A stretch of 64,000 bases of DNA. Source: Arenicola marina. Taxonomy: Eukaryota; Annelida; Polychaeta; Arenicolidae. A program made the translations under genes and the position numbers. Below the pieces are notes generated by a model that ran no database searches, was not told where the DNA came from, and saw only the letters and a program-made list of their open reading frames with translations. The DNA is taken from NCBI GenBank assembly GCA_964019135.1, contig OZ025252.1, positions 4,542,823-4,606,822 on the forward strand. The letters run 5' to 3'. Shown piece after piece: positions 38,401 through 48,511 of this stretch (positions within the stretch are counted from its first letter, which is position 1; each line of letters begins with the position of its first letter).

Positions 38401-39397
38401 GCTATTCCCTACCATGTTAACTCGCTTTAAGTACTATATTATTGCATGACAAGCTGATTGTGAAAATGCCTCAAGAAGACGAACCTTGTAAAGGGCTTGT
38501 AAAGTGGACTATTTGGTATGACCATGGGCTGATGGGCGGCTGGAAGCGGCATGAAAGTTGCTAAGTATCAATTTAGTTAACTGTTTAAAAGACAAATACT
38601 CATCTCTTGCGTCTTCAAAGTTGCAGACCACCCGCGAATATATTAATATAGTTTGCGGCCATGGTGATTACATTTTTTAAATGTAAGGAAAATGTGAATC
38701 ACAGTTCTTTTATTGTAACATATTGTAAGCATACTTGTGAATAGTGATATTGAAGGCGGTCTATGTCTTTGCGCACAGATCAGCCGATGACACCTTCATC
38801 TTACACGCTACGTTGGCCAGCGGACCCAGAACTCTCCTGGTCACGCGAGATTTCCTGCGAGATCACAGTTTCTTGATGGGCTCTGAACGGAAGCGGAAGT
38901 TCCGCCATTGGCAGCGCAGTCACCAAGTCAGCCTCGTGGGCTGCTTCACGAACAAACGCGGCGAGAGTTATCTCAAGTTTGTGGTGAGACTTATCGGAAC
39001 CGCCAGTACCTTTTATTACTGTCTTCCAGTGGCCAGACGAGGGCCTCTCCGGTGTAGTGGTTAGCGCACTAGACCGGTGATATAGAGGTCCGGGGGCCTA
39101 CTTGATGTAACGGTTAGGGCACTAGACTTCGACCAATAGGTCCTGGGTTCGAATCCTGGTCTGAGAACCTAATCTGGGGCATGTTCCATCCATTTCTCCT
39201 TCATCGTTTGGGAGGTTCGTTGGCTCAATTTGGCCTATAACAGCAACATTTCGTTTGCTTTCCAGTGGCCAGACAGGCATCAAACCAACGTACAGAGGAC
39301 GCTTTTCGGGTGGCATATTCCGTATGATGACGGGTCACCGCGACCGCCAGTGACGGGACCACAGACGTGGCTCTGCCTACAGAGCAAGACTTCATAG
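35419..39397 (+). CDS. PRORP: Mitochondrial protein-only RNase P (MRPP3), complete
   Basis: Metallonuclease that removes tRNA 5' leaders, in animals with the TRMT10C/SDR5C1 complex in mitochondria. Coding exons: 35419-36578, 36877-36924, 37173-37431, 38085-38224, 38779-38983, 39266-39397; phases all join, giving 647 residues (human about 583). Exon 1 encodes a basic mitochondrial-type N-terminus (MAATMMLHRSRCYLLKYP) and the PPR region. Zinc ligands appear as C406/C409 (CVACG), H621 (WHIPYD) and C641 (WLCL). The NYN nuclease has catalytic aspartates D467 (VVIDGLNVAY), D539/D540 (DDTFILHAT) and D560 (VTRDFLRDH). The start ATG at 35419 has context AAACATGG; an in-frame ATG at 35335 lies before the UTR acceptor and is unlikely. 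Introns 3 and 5 carry SINEs, the latter right at the last acceptor. Confidence 0.96.
37535..37785 (+). repeat. tRNA-derived SINE (family 1) in PRORP intron 3
   Basis: Head with GATAGCGTAGTGGGTTAGAG (A-box region) and CGGCGGTTCGAGTCCC (B-box region), body GTGTGGTCGCAGGATAAA, tail ending CTGAATATACAACC. Colinear with the inverted copy at 11818-12088. Confidence 0.8.
39024..39274 (+). mobile_element. SINE insertion duplicating the PRORP exon 6 splice acceptor
   Basis: A 221-bp SINE (39039-39259; head CCTCTCCGGTGTAGTGG, B-box TGGGTTCGAATCCTGG) is flanked by identical 15-bp target duplications TTCCAGTGGCCAGAC at 39024-39038 and 39260-39274. The duplicated sequence is itself the intron 5 / exon 6 acceptor (TTCCAG, then TGG CCA GAC). 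The gene therefore now has two complete 3' splice sites 236 bases apart. Confidence 0.9.
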
Positions 39398-39821
39398 CAA
39401 TATCATAACCCTCACGGACATAGCTCATCATTATAGCCATCATAGCAAGGACATCTAAAGTTTCTTGCCATCGATATGTAATATGGACGTAATGACGGAG
39501 GAATGTAAAACATCTCTGTGATTATACTACTAACCGATTTACTTATCATTGGGTGCTCTGAATGTCTCTTGTATCGATTTGAACGGATTTTGATGTACTT
39601 TAAGGGGATAATAAGGATAGCTTTTGAAGAATTACGTCTACATGTTTCATAGATATCAACCGAACCCCAAACGCGGTCTTAAAGCAAATAGTTTTATTCC
39701 ATTCAAGTCCTCAGCTGACCCGACAACTCTTAGCGTGACGCTGCTCAGCAGAACAACCAGCAATAGTTGTGTATGTACAACAGTTGTATGGAAACGTCAA
39801 CAAAACCAATCAACAAGCATG

Positions 39822-39827
39822 AATAAA
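39822..39827 (+). terminator. PRORP polyadenylation signal
   Basis: AATAAA (in GCATGAATAAAGAC) lies 425 bases after the PRORP stop codon, the first good hexamer in the 3'UTR. The cleavage site is not known. Confidence 0.5.
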
Positions 39828-39849
39828 GACAAACTAATACTGTGTAAAA

Positions 39850-40500
39850 CATTTTAAACAGAATTTATTATTGAAGTACGTCTTGGTTCTTGCTTCGCAT
39901 GATCCGTTTGACAACTGTCTGAAATAAGCATATTGTACAGCGCCTGTCTACCCACTAAAGCCCAAGTTGAGATTCTATTCCCAGCTTTATACACAATGTT
40001 ACCATAAAATATATTGACCTACATATGTATATATATATAATTTCTCTGTATACATATATATATGTATATATGTATATTATGTATATACATATATATATGT
40101 ATATACATAATCATCACATCGCTTTCTGTCCACCATGGTAAATACATGTCACCTAATATATATATATCTTTATTAGAACTCGTGGTTCAAAGTACATATA
40201 AGACACACACAAATAAAACACAACGAATGGAAATTGAACGAGATAAACTTAGAAAAAGAAGTAAATGACAAACAACTGAAGTAAACGTCAACGTTGCATT
40301 AGGGGCCTATGTTGTGCATAAATATGCGATATTATCGTTCAAATGATGTACTTCAACTATGTCAGTGCCATTCATCTTAAATTGCAGGCGGTGTGATTAA
40401 TCATGAGTGACTTAATTTCCGAGATGGTGAACGTCTTAATGTTATGTCCTAATTTGATATTGATCACATATAAGTAGTTAATACTTTTACTGATATTAGA
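39850..40500. other. Intergenic DNA with AT microsatellite
   Basis: TATATA/TACATA alternating repeats at about 40025-40115 form palindromic stretches (ATACATATATATATGTAT type). No coding sequence recognised. Confidence 0.6.
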
Positions 40501-40524
40501 CTTACTTCCGTTAAAGGCGTGGGG

Positions 40525-40735
40525 GGGGGGTATGTACCGGGCCAATGCCGCATATTGTACCAGGCCAATGACGCTCTTGTACAGGGTCAATACTGGGCCA
40601 CCACCGGCACACATTACTGGCCCATTACAACGCCAGTGTGCAAAATGGTACCGGGCCAGTACTGTGTGCCGGTAATGGGCCAATAAAATTCGATACTGGC
40701 GGTGTGTACTGGGCCAATACCGGGCGCTTACAGTC
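40525..40735. repeat. Clustered direct and inverted copies of a TACCGGGCCAATR motif
   Basis: A ~13-base motif (TACCGGGCCAATG, TACTGGGCCAATA and the inverse TACTGGCCCATTA) appears about nine times in 210 bases in both orientations. ACCGGCACACATTACTGGCC and GTGTGCCGGTAATGGGCC form facing arms. Likely a palindromic nonautonomous element. Confidence 0.55.
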
Positions 40736-40739
40736 CTGT

Positions 40740-42530
40740 TTGCTGGGTGGCTTCGCGAGACCGTTTCCTGAGTGGGTCTCCTGAGGCTAACACGGCCTTC
40801 AACTCCAAATAAAAGCTTAAAACTAGATAGATGGCTGTATATCTGTTCTGAAACTATTGGCAAAACATTTTAAACGCCAAGAAAACATGCAGAAACACTT
40901 CGAAACGCACTCACTTCAAGCTGACGGTCAATGGCACACGTGCTCTTGTTGACTCGCCGTCTAAAAGTAGGTCAAAATAGCCGCGGAAGTGTAAACCCGT
41001 GTATTAATGAATGTCTTTAGTTCTGATTACAGCATGAATATTAAATTAAGTACATCTATAAGATGTAGGCTATACATGATCATGTAAACGGACGACTCTC
41101 AAGCAAGCGTCGCGCAATGGTGCAGTGGATAGAGTTTCCAGTCACGGTCTGGTGCAGTTTTTCGACTGTTGTCAGGAGTTTTATTTTCCATTTTCAAGGA
41201 ATTTAGCTCTTCCGCTTTTAGAATATATACGACTAAATTTCGTAGTTAATGTTATAACCACTTGGCATAGGCTTATACCTGACAACAAATTGCTACACAT
41301 GTGATCAAGTTAGGAGTATGTTTATGTAGCTTACGTGATAGAGCCCCCACCCCGATCGCGTGAAAACTCTCGCCTTGTACTCACAAAGTATTTAATTTTG
41401 TCATATTTAGGCCTTGTGGTTCCGCGAGAGGGCCGTAGACCCATCCCGGAGACCGTAGTCGACTTTTTTCTGACTTTTCTTAAAACTGACGTCCTGACAG
41501 GCGCCTGAACTTCAAAGGATGTCTATATATGGCTGACAAAATGGACAGCGTCCGGTTTCCTAAAAACAATTGACAATTTTATGGACAAAATGCGACACGA
41601 CTCATTGCTTTGTCATTTTAAACTTGTTCGTAAACCGGGCAACATGTAACAGTTAAGTGCTTGGGTGATTTACTACTGAAGCGAAACGATTGCGAGTAAC
41701 ATGAACATTGTCGTTGATACACAAATGTTAAACCGTATATGTAAGTGCAGCATGAAGCAATATATCGGTGATAAAGAAATCCACGAGGTGGGGCCACGTG
41801 CTCTTCGAAAACCGGTCGTCACGCAGTTGTGTTCAGCTGTGTATGAGCTTTAATTTGCCCTCCCGTAGTAGCTGTGGTAGTATAGACTATCATAATGTGT
41901 CATTTAAGGGAACACCCGCTGATGTGATCTGTGTTTCCATTTCCTGAATTGTTCATAAGTGTACTTTAAGATAAGATAAGATAAAGTGTTATTTAACGCC
42001 GGTATGTAAAAGTCAACAATAAACATTAGCACACGTGCTATTGACCGACAATGATAAAATGACATGAGCGGATGAGATATATGACAATGAAAATATAACA
42101 ACCTTTGCATCTCATAAAACGTACCTTACCCATTAGCTATGTTACATATAGTGTGCACGAATTACAGTGACACATGAACACATCCGAGGTTGACAGCGTT
42201 GTTTTAAGTGCCTTGGCACATTCGGCTAACTTTTCTTGTTGAGGGTCTGACTTTAAAGCGAAAAAACAGCTTAACTGTCAATAAATCCCGATTTGAAGCT
42301 AGGCCTACTGATCAGGCTGATTTGGTTTCAAATGTCTTTACTGCTCATAACAATGAAAAAATATCTTCACCGGGTGTATCAACCGTCAAAATGTGAACGA
42401 TTCCGCTAAAAACACACCCTTATCTGCTCCACTAATAACTACGCGGACCCTGTGCAGCGTCAGTCTGGCTGCCGCCATGTTGGATAGACACTTGCCCGTT
42501 GCCTCCCTAGATGGCGTAACTTGTCGCGAC
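40740..42530. other. Intergenic DNA; possible tRNA-like head at 41107
   Basis: GCGCAATGGTGCAGTGGATA at about 41110 resembles a tRNA A-box head but no B-box follows. CCGCCATGTTGG at 42474 resembles a YY1/initiator element, but the ORF starting there is only about 20 codons. No gene supported. Confidence 0.35.
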
Positions 42531-42535
42531 TTATG

Positions 42536-42850
42536 ATGTTACATACATGTTTTCGTTATTAGATCCTTCGCCGAAAAGACGATTACGCGAAAATTTAATC
42601 GGCGTAGATGGGACGTGTATCGCTGCGAAAAAACACTTGAAGCATTAAAGCCTGCCTATAGCCAAGACATGATATAAAGTCCAGGCCGCGAAAAGACACT
42701 TAAAGCACTAGTCACAGCAGAAGGGCAAGCCAAGCTTGATAAATTCAAAAGAAAGCTTTAAGGCGATACATGTTCCATTGACGCCGATTAAAATGTCGCG
42801 TAATCGTCTTTTCGCGAAAGGACCTCGTAACTCAAACATGTATGTAACAT
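42536..42850. mobile_element. ~315-bp palindromic MITE/foldback element
   Basis: Inverted ends ATGTTACATACATG (42536) and CATGTATGTAACAT (ending 42850). The similarity continues inward for about 90 bases per arm (GACGATTACGCGAAAATTT against AAAATGTCGCGTAATCGTC; CGTGTATCGC against GCGATACATG). It adjoins a LINE remnant. No clear target duplication. Confidence 0.7.
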
Positions 42851-42943
42851 TGCATGTTAAACATAGAAGCAGCCCATCGCCTTTTGCCTTGAAAAAGTTG
42901 AGAGAAACTTGTAACATTCTTAGGATGAGGATTTACTAGCCAC

Positions 42944-43129
42944 CTAATTTCGTCTTTTCGCAAGATACTGTCTTTTCGCTATCAAGTGAGACCGCTTGTT
43001 GAGCATGTTCCATAGCTTGCTACCTTGATACTTCAATGAATTATGGCCATAAGCTGTTGTCTTAACGCGTGGCATACATATATTTTGCCCATTTTTAAAA
43101 ATGTAATTGCTTTCTTTCACGTTATACAT
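42944..43129 (-). pseudogene. Non-LTR retrotransposon ORF2 C-terminal fragment
   Basis: The minus-strand reading includes MPRVKTTAYGHNSLKYQGSK then LWNMLN. This matches the C-terminal block of CR1/jockey-type reverse transcriptase ORFs (R.KT..YG..S..Y.G...WN.LP). It is an isolated, truncated remnant beside the palindromic element. Confidence 0.6.
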
Positions 43130-43329
43130 GTCATAAAGATAACTGGGCCCAATCTTGTTGATACTCTTGTATGTACTTTCATGCCTATACTATTCAGGAA
43201 ACGTGGGTGTCCAGCTGTTCGTGAGCTGGTACCCTCCCTTGGTCGCTGTGGTCAAATGAACTGGCATAATATGTCCTTGAAGTGCAAACAAGATGTTATT
43301 TGTGTTCACTTTTCGGGATTTTTTTTATG

Positions 43330-45170
43330 ACTATACCTTCATGCTTTTATAGTAATTAATCAAACCTATATTGTATATCTAGTCATTCATGAGATTTTTA
43401 ATCAGGGTCTGTTCATATTTGACGTTGGTTATATAGATACATTAAATTGACTTGCTGACATTGGTCTATTTTGTTAAGTTTTTCTATGTATATATATATA
43501 TACATAATGCTGACTATTACGGTCTATTTTATTTGTCTTTTTTGTTTTATATACCTATTAATAATAGTGTCCTTTTGATGAACTACAGCTCTGAAACCGT
43601 GCCAAATAGCGAGTGGTTTCTTGTGCATGATATTAGCTTTTCACCGTGGAATGCAAAGTATCACATGCGTAAGACGTAACCTTGCATATGGGTGTTGATA
43701 TCTAGCGACATTGATCAGATACTTGCCCAACCTTGAACTGTTATGTGTTTGACTCGCGTCTAGATTATATAACACTGATTGCCTCGCGTAAATATTTTTA
43801 AGTCTTCAAGTCTGTCATATTATACTGTGCTTGATTCTCGCCTATATTACATACATTACACCGCACTTGCCTTTAGTCTAGCTTATATAATACTCTACTT
43901 TCTTTGAGTCGAGATTTTTATATAATGCTTCAGCTCTTTTGGAATCCTTGTCCCCATTTGCCTAATTACCCCTGGTCGAGATGACGACTGAAAATATTTC
44001 AGCCGCAGGTGAGAGTAGCTGAAAGCAAATCCTCATTCCATTGGCTTTGACATATCATAATGTGTTAAAAGTATACATCCCTTTTGGATAGTCCCGTATT
44101 ATGATATATGATTCTAGAAGAGACTGCTGACTATTTTGCTTATGTGGATGAAGCGCTGTTTTATAGATAGTCAGCGAATATAGAGAGTCTAAAGAAATGA
44201 AGCGTAACCACGAGAGGTTAACTGTGATTGTGTGGCTGACGGATTGCAGATGTTATCATTGGTTCTGTTATTTATATCTGTTCCCCAGAAATAATTTTTT
44301 GTACTCCCATTATATTTGGGGTTGCTGTCGCCCTGTGAAATACTGAAATTTTCATCTGCGATAAGAGACAGCTAACCAGAATCATTGTACTGATGGTGCT
44401 CTTGAAGCCGCGTTGCTGTTGCCGAAATTGTTACCAGGTGTTTATTGGCTCCGTTTGGGTGTTAGTCTCTTGGGGTCACGTAGACTCGTCTTTACGTCTG
44501 TATGTGCATTTATGCAAGATGTTTTCTATTCACTCTAGTCCTGTGTCGTTCATTTTGACTGTAAAGGTACCTAGGATCTTTCGTTTATATGTTAGAGCCC
44601 AGGAAATGGATTATTGTTGTAAATCTTAAACGAGTAATGCGTGAGGTATACGGAGACAAAGGTTCGCCATGGAATATAAAGTAACGACCGTACCCACATA
44701 AAAACGTCCTTCCATGTTAGGGCGGACCAGTTTCAACAAGAGTCACGCCTACCCTAACCCATGTCGTGGGTTCTAACATCTAAGATGGACCCAGCCAAAA
44801 CAAATGCGCCAGTTACAAAAGGCTGCCTAAGGAGCAAGTATATTGGAACTCTGGTTGATATCGCAAATAGCACAATATAGAAACTAGAATTGTCCGTATA
44901 ATCACTACCTCCATGGCTTACATTTAAAACACAATTAATATGTGTCTTCAGTTTGAGTTTCACGATTACCCTTGAAAATGGTGTTCTGGGGCAATGAATT
45001 TTAATTTATCATAACAGGCCAGATATACATACTTAGTCTAATACTTTGATGAAATAAAGCTCCTAAAGCACATTCTTCTTCTCTGTGACCATGTTGGGAT
45101 TCTCGTTTAGACATGTACTGGACAGATTGTCAGATTTATTAACTCCCAAAGCAATTATTAACATTTGGCG
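43330..45170. other. Intergenic DNA, no gene recognised
   Basis: AT-rich with short ORFs only. Nothing beyond short TATATA stretches near 43488. Confidence 0.5.
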
Positions 45171-45177
45171 TTGTATA

Positions 45178-45310
45178 CAATATTACAGCCTCGGCGTTCC
45201 ATACATGATTACAGCCTCGGCGTTCCATACATTACTACAGCCTCGGCGTTCGATACATTATTACGGCCTTGGCGTTCCATACATTATTACAGCCTCGGCG
45301 TTTTCTTTCG
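45178..45310. repeat. 26-bp tandem array
   Basis: Five copies of a 26-bp unit containing ACAGCCTCGGCGTTCCATAC, about 92-100 percent alike. Confidence 0.9.
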
Positions 45311-45344
45311 CGTTCCTAATCTTGCAACTGTCGTCTTGTGTTCG

Positions 45345-46930
45345 TGATTCTGTTATAATGGCGCGGTCATTGGTTCGAATCCTGGCAGTTTTGTCTCGGG
45401 GTTAATTCTTACGAACAGATTTTTCGTTACATTTTCATTTCCTGTAACAGAATTAAACATCAATATTTCATCTATGCGTTGAATGGTCATTATGACAGCC
45501 AATGTCGCGGCCAGCGGTCAATGTTTAAGCGAGCCGCTAGCCATGGGACCAGTGTATCTGTTTAACTTGGCGGATATTGAGCAGTCGGCGTATAAAAAAA
45601 GTTACATCCGTGTCCGGTTCAGCCAATGACCCGCCTCGATAAATCTTAACTTGATCTAGCAAAGTGGTCTTTTCATCTGTAGCAAAGAATAAATATTTGC
45701 ACGCAATAAAGAAAATAACAGAATGAAGGTAATCAACAATAACGCAGTATCAGTCATTGTTCTTTAATAGCCCTAGTTTCCACAAGGTAAATCAATGAAA
45801 GCAGTAGACTAGATTTCATTTTCAATAACAAACACTGACGCCGGAATAAAATCGTAACCAGGCTAAATACTGTGCCAAAAGACAACAGAGCTCAAATACA
45901 ACAGGTTTGCTAAAGCTATTTTGAAACGATATGCCGAAGTAATTAAGAACGCATGCATTTGACCACCAGCAATAATGACTAGGACAAGGAGTACAAATGG
46001 GAAATAATCCCAAAGAATCTGTACTAATAAACGTTTTTGGTGGCACTGTGGCACACAAATAAATCTGACACTATATATAGTTGTTATTATATTACTTTGA
46101 TTATGTCTTCTGAAAATATGCATTATGAAAAAATAATAAATAGAGCCGAGCAACATGCATATACTAGGATAACATGTATAGCAATATGTATGTATATAAA
46201 ACATGTATATATACTAAGGAAGCAGAAGAGTAAAATATAACTATTCACGTGACCGTACAAAAGCTTTTCTTCCGTGCAGTAACTCTAGTTAATACCGGAA
46301 TTTTGACCATTATATCATCCTTAAAGTGTTTACCCGTACTTCTTTTTTTTATAATCTCAAAGCGACCAACGCAATATGCATCTAAATACAGACGCTTCAG
46401 ATAGCTGACTTATCTCCACTTATTTACTAATCAATAGTTCACAACATATAATTGATGGTGCGTACCTTTAAACTTACATGACCACGCTTTAGACTTACTG
46501 TAAAGCAATCTCGGATAATTTAAGCTCCCAACACTTGGTCTATTATTATTCTCGAACACTTCGTCTATAGTAATTCACAACATATCGTTTACCACAAATC
46601 CCAACACTTTGTATATCGTCACGGAACCAGACACCTAATATTTTGTGACTCCAAACTTTCGTGTGCCGTCACTCCAAGGCACATTGCTGAGTCTATACAC
46701 TCCTCAGGATCTTCACTCACTAGGGCTTGGGGTAATGTCGCCAAAAAAAAACGGACATTAATCCGGGAAATAGGAACGTTACTTCAAAAATACATTAAAC
46801 ATCACATAAGTCTATCATGCAGTTTGAATTTAAGAGGGACAACTGCACAACGTGGACATTTCCGCACGTCAAACCGGTTGTTTCGCTTGTTAAATCCTGG
46901 GGAAGGGAAGCCAGTAAACGATCATTCCAT
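45345..46930. other. Intergenic DNA; B-box-like SINE remnant at 45370
   Basis: CATTGGTTCGAATCCTGGCA at 45368-45387 is a tRNA B-box and probably the tail of a decayed SINE head. The rest shows no exon, array or RNA gene. Confidence 0.35.
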
Positions 46931-46937
46931 ATTGGAT

Positions 46938-47283
46938 CAAGATCTTGGTGGACACAGGGGGCATGAAACTTGGTGGGCACAGGGGGCATGGAACTTGGTG
47001 GACATAGGGCGCATGGAACTTGGTGGGCATAGGGCGCATGGAACTTGGTGGGCACAGGGGGCATGGAACTTGGTGGACATAGGGCGCATGGAACTTGGTG
47101 AGCATAGGGCGTATGGAACTTGGTGGGCACAGGGGGCATGGAACTTGGTGGACATAGGGCGCATGGAACTTGGTGGGCATAGGGCGCATGGAACTTGGTG
47201 GGTATAGGGCGCATGGAACATTGGTGGGCAGAGGGCGCATGGAAATTTGTTGGCATAGGGCGCATGGAACTTGGTGGGCATAG
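46938..47283. repeat. 25-bp tandem array
   Basis: About 13 copies of a 25-bp unit containing GGGCATAGGGCGCATGGAAC, with alternating GGGCAT/GGACAT and GCGC/GGGC variants. It creates repetitive ORFs on both strands that are not genes. Confidence 0.9.
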
Positions 47284-47777
47284 CTTGGAGCTGGATCACC
47301 TTGCTTTTAGTGAACAAATCAGTGAGACAATTTAGGAAGCCCTGAGAACTCACTACACGACAAATTATTATGGAGCTATCGCCGATATAAATAGTTTCGT
47401 GAGCTGTTCACACACTTGTGTCCGTTCACTGTGTGCTGTTCACACTATCACACATTCCTCGGTCACGGGAGGTGGGAACACAGCGGGCAGCTCGCCAACC
47501 TTCGGCTCCCGGTATGGCCCAATGAGATAAGCTCTGCAAATCACGAAATCCAACAGATGTAGTCAATGTAGCGATACAAAATATCATCATCTATCTTAAT
47601 CTAAGAATGGTGATGTGAATGAACGTTTTCATTCTGCGGCGCGTAGCAGGCCAGGCAGTATGAGTAATAGCATTGTTTCCGCATAGCTCACGTACTAATC
47701 AATGACACTTTGAATCTTGATGGTGCTTTCATCGCACATGCACCGTAATTTGATATTGTAGGGAACCTAGAATTTAG

Positions 47778-48264
47778 TGTAGAGACCCCAGTGTAGTATA
47801 GAGTTCAGTTAACCACAACAAGTAAGTCACCCCAGGGGCGTAGGGCCAGGGTGGACGGGTGGGGAGACATCCCAAGGAGGCACGCAGCTACTGGCCGGGA
47901 GGGTTTACGACCGCTGACCAGCGGGGGGTCATCTGGTGTTTTAGTGCAGGCGATCGGGATCCAGAGAGGCAAGCCGGGTATGTTTAGCGCTACGCTAGGC
48001 GGGGGCGGTCAAGCTGTAGTTTATTTAGGAGGGAGGGTGGTTAAAAGATAGATTGGACGATCACGTTGCACGTTGCACGTGCTGGGAGTAATATGGCAGT
48101 GGGGGTAGACGGGAAGAGCTTTTTAGGGATATATAAAGGGGTGCGGGAATGCAGAGAAGGATCAGATCTTGACTACTTGAACGGAAGGCAGAACTTGAGA
48201 GACCAGAACTTGACAACTTGAAATAAACCCAAAGAAACAGAAACAACTTGTGTTGTGGACTACA
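47778..48264 (+). mobile_element. Probable solo LTR of a Gypsy-type retrotransposon
   Basis: Starts TGTAG and ends CTACA as LTRs do (an alternative start is 47792). It contains ATATATAAAGGGG (TATA box, about 48129), then GAAATAAACCC (poly(A) signal, about 48222). The end is followed by ACTGGTGTCAGAACTGG, like Gypsy LTR/primer-binding-site junctions. No internal coding region follows, so this is a solo or truncated copy. Confidence 0.5.
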
Positions 48265-48511
48265 ACTGGTGTCAGAACTGGCGAAACGGATGCGAACGAA
48301 TGCGAAATGATTTATACAACCCGATAAGCGATAAAAACCGAGAACACTACAATATATATACGAGTTCCACTAAATCCCGCATGGCGCGCATTCGACTCGC
48401 ACGCTCTACAGACACATAATGTCATATTCTGCTCCGAGTGTGACACCGGATAACGCGTTAATATGGCAGAAAATAGTGAGACTTTTGGCGACCTTTCCCC
48501 CCTGACTATAG

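Noticed and set aside
39039-39259. Functional tRNA gene
   Set aside because: Two head-like segments and a non-tRNA tail inside target duplications identify a SINE.
42477-42540. Start codon in a YY1-like CCGCCATGTTGG context
   Set aside because: The frame stops after about 20 codons with no donor, so no gene can be supported.
46795-47353. Repetitive frames (HAPYAHQVPCALCPPS) of 116-156 codons
   Set aside because: Products of the 25-bp tandem array.
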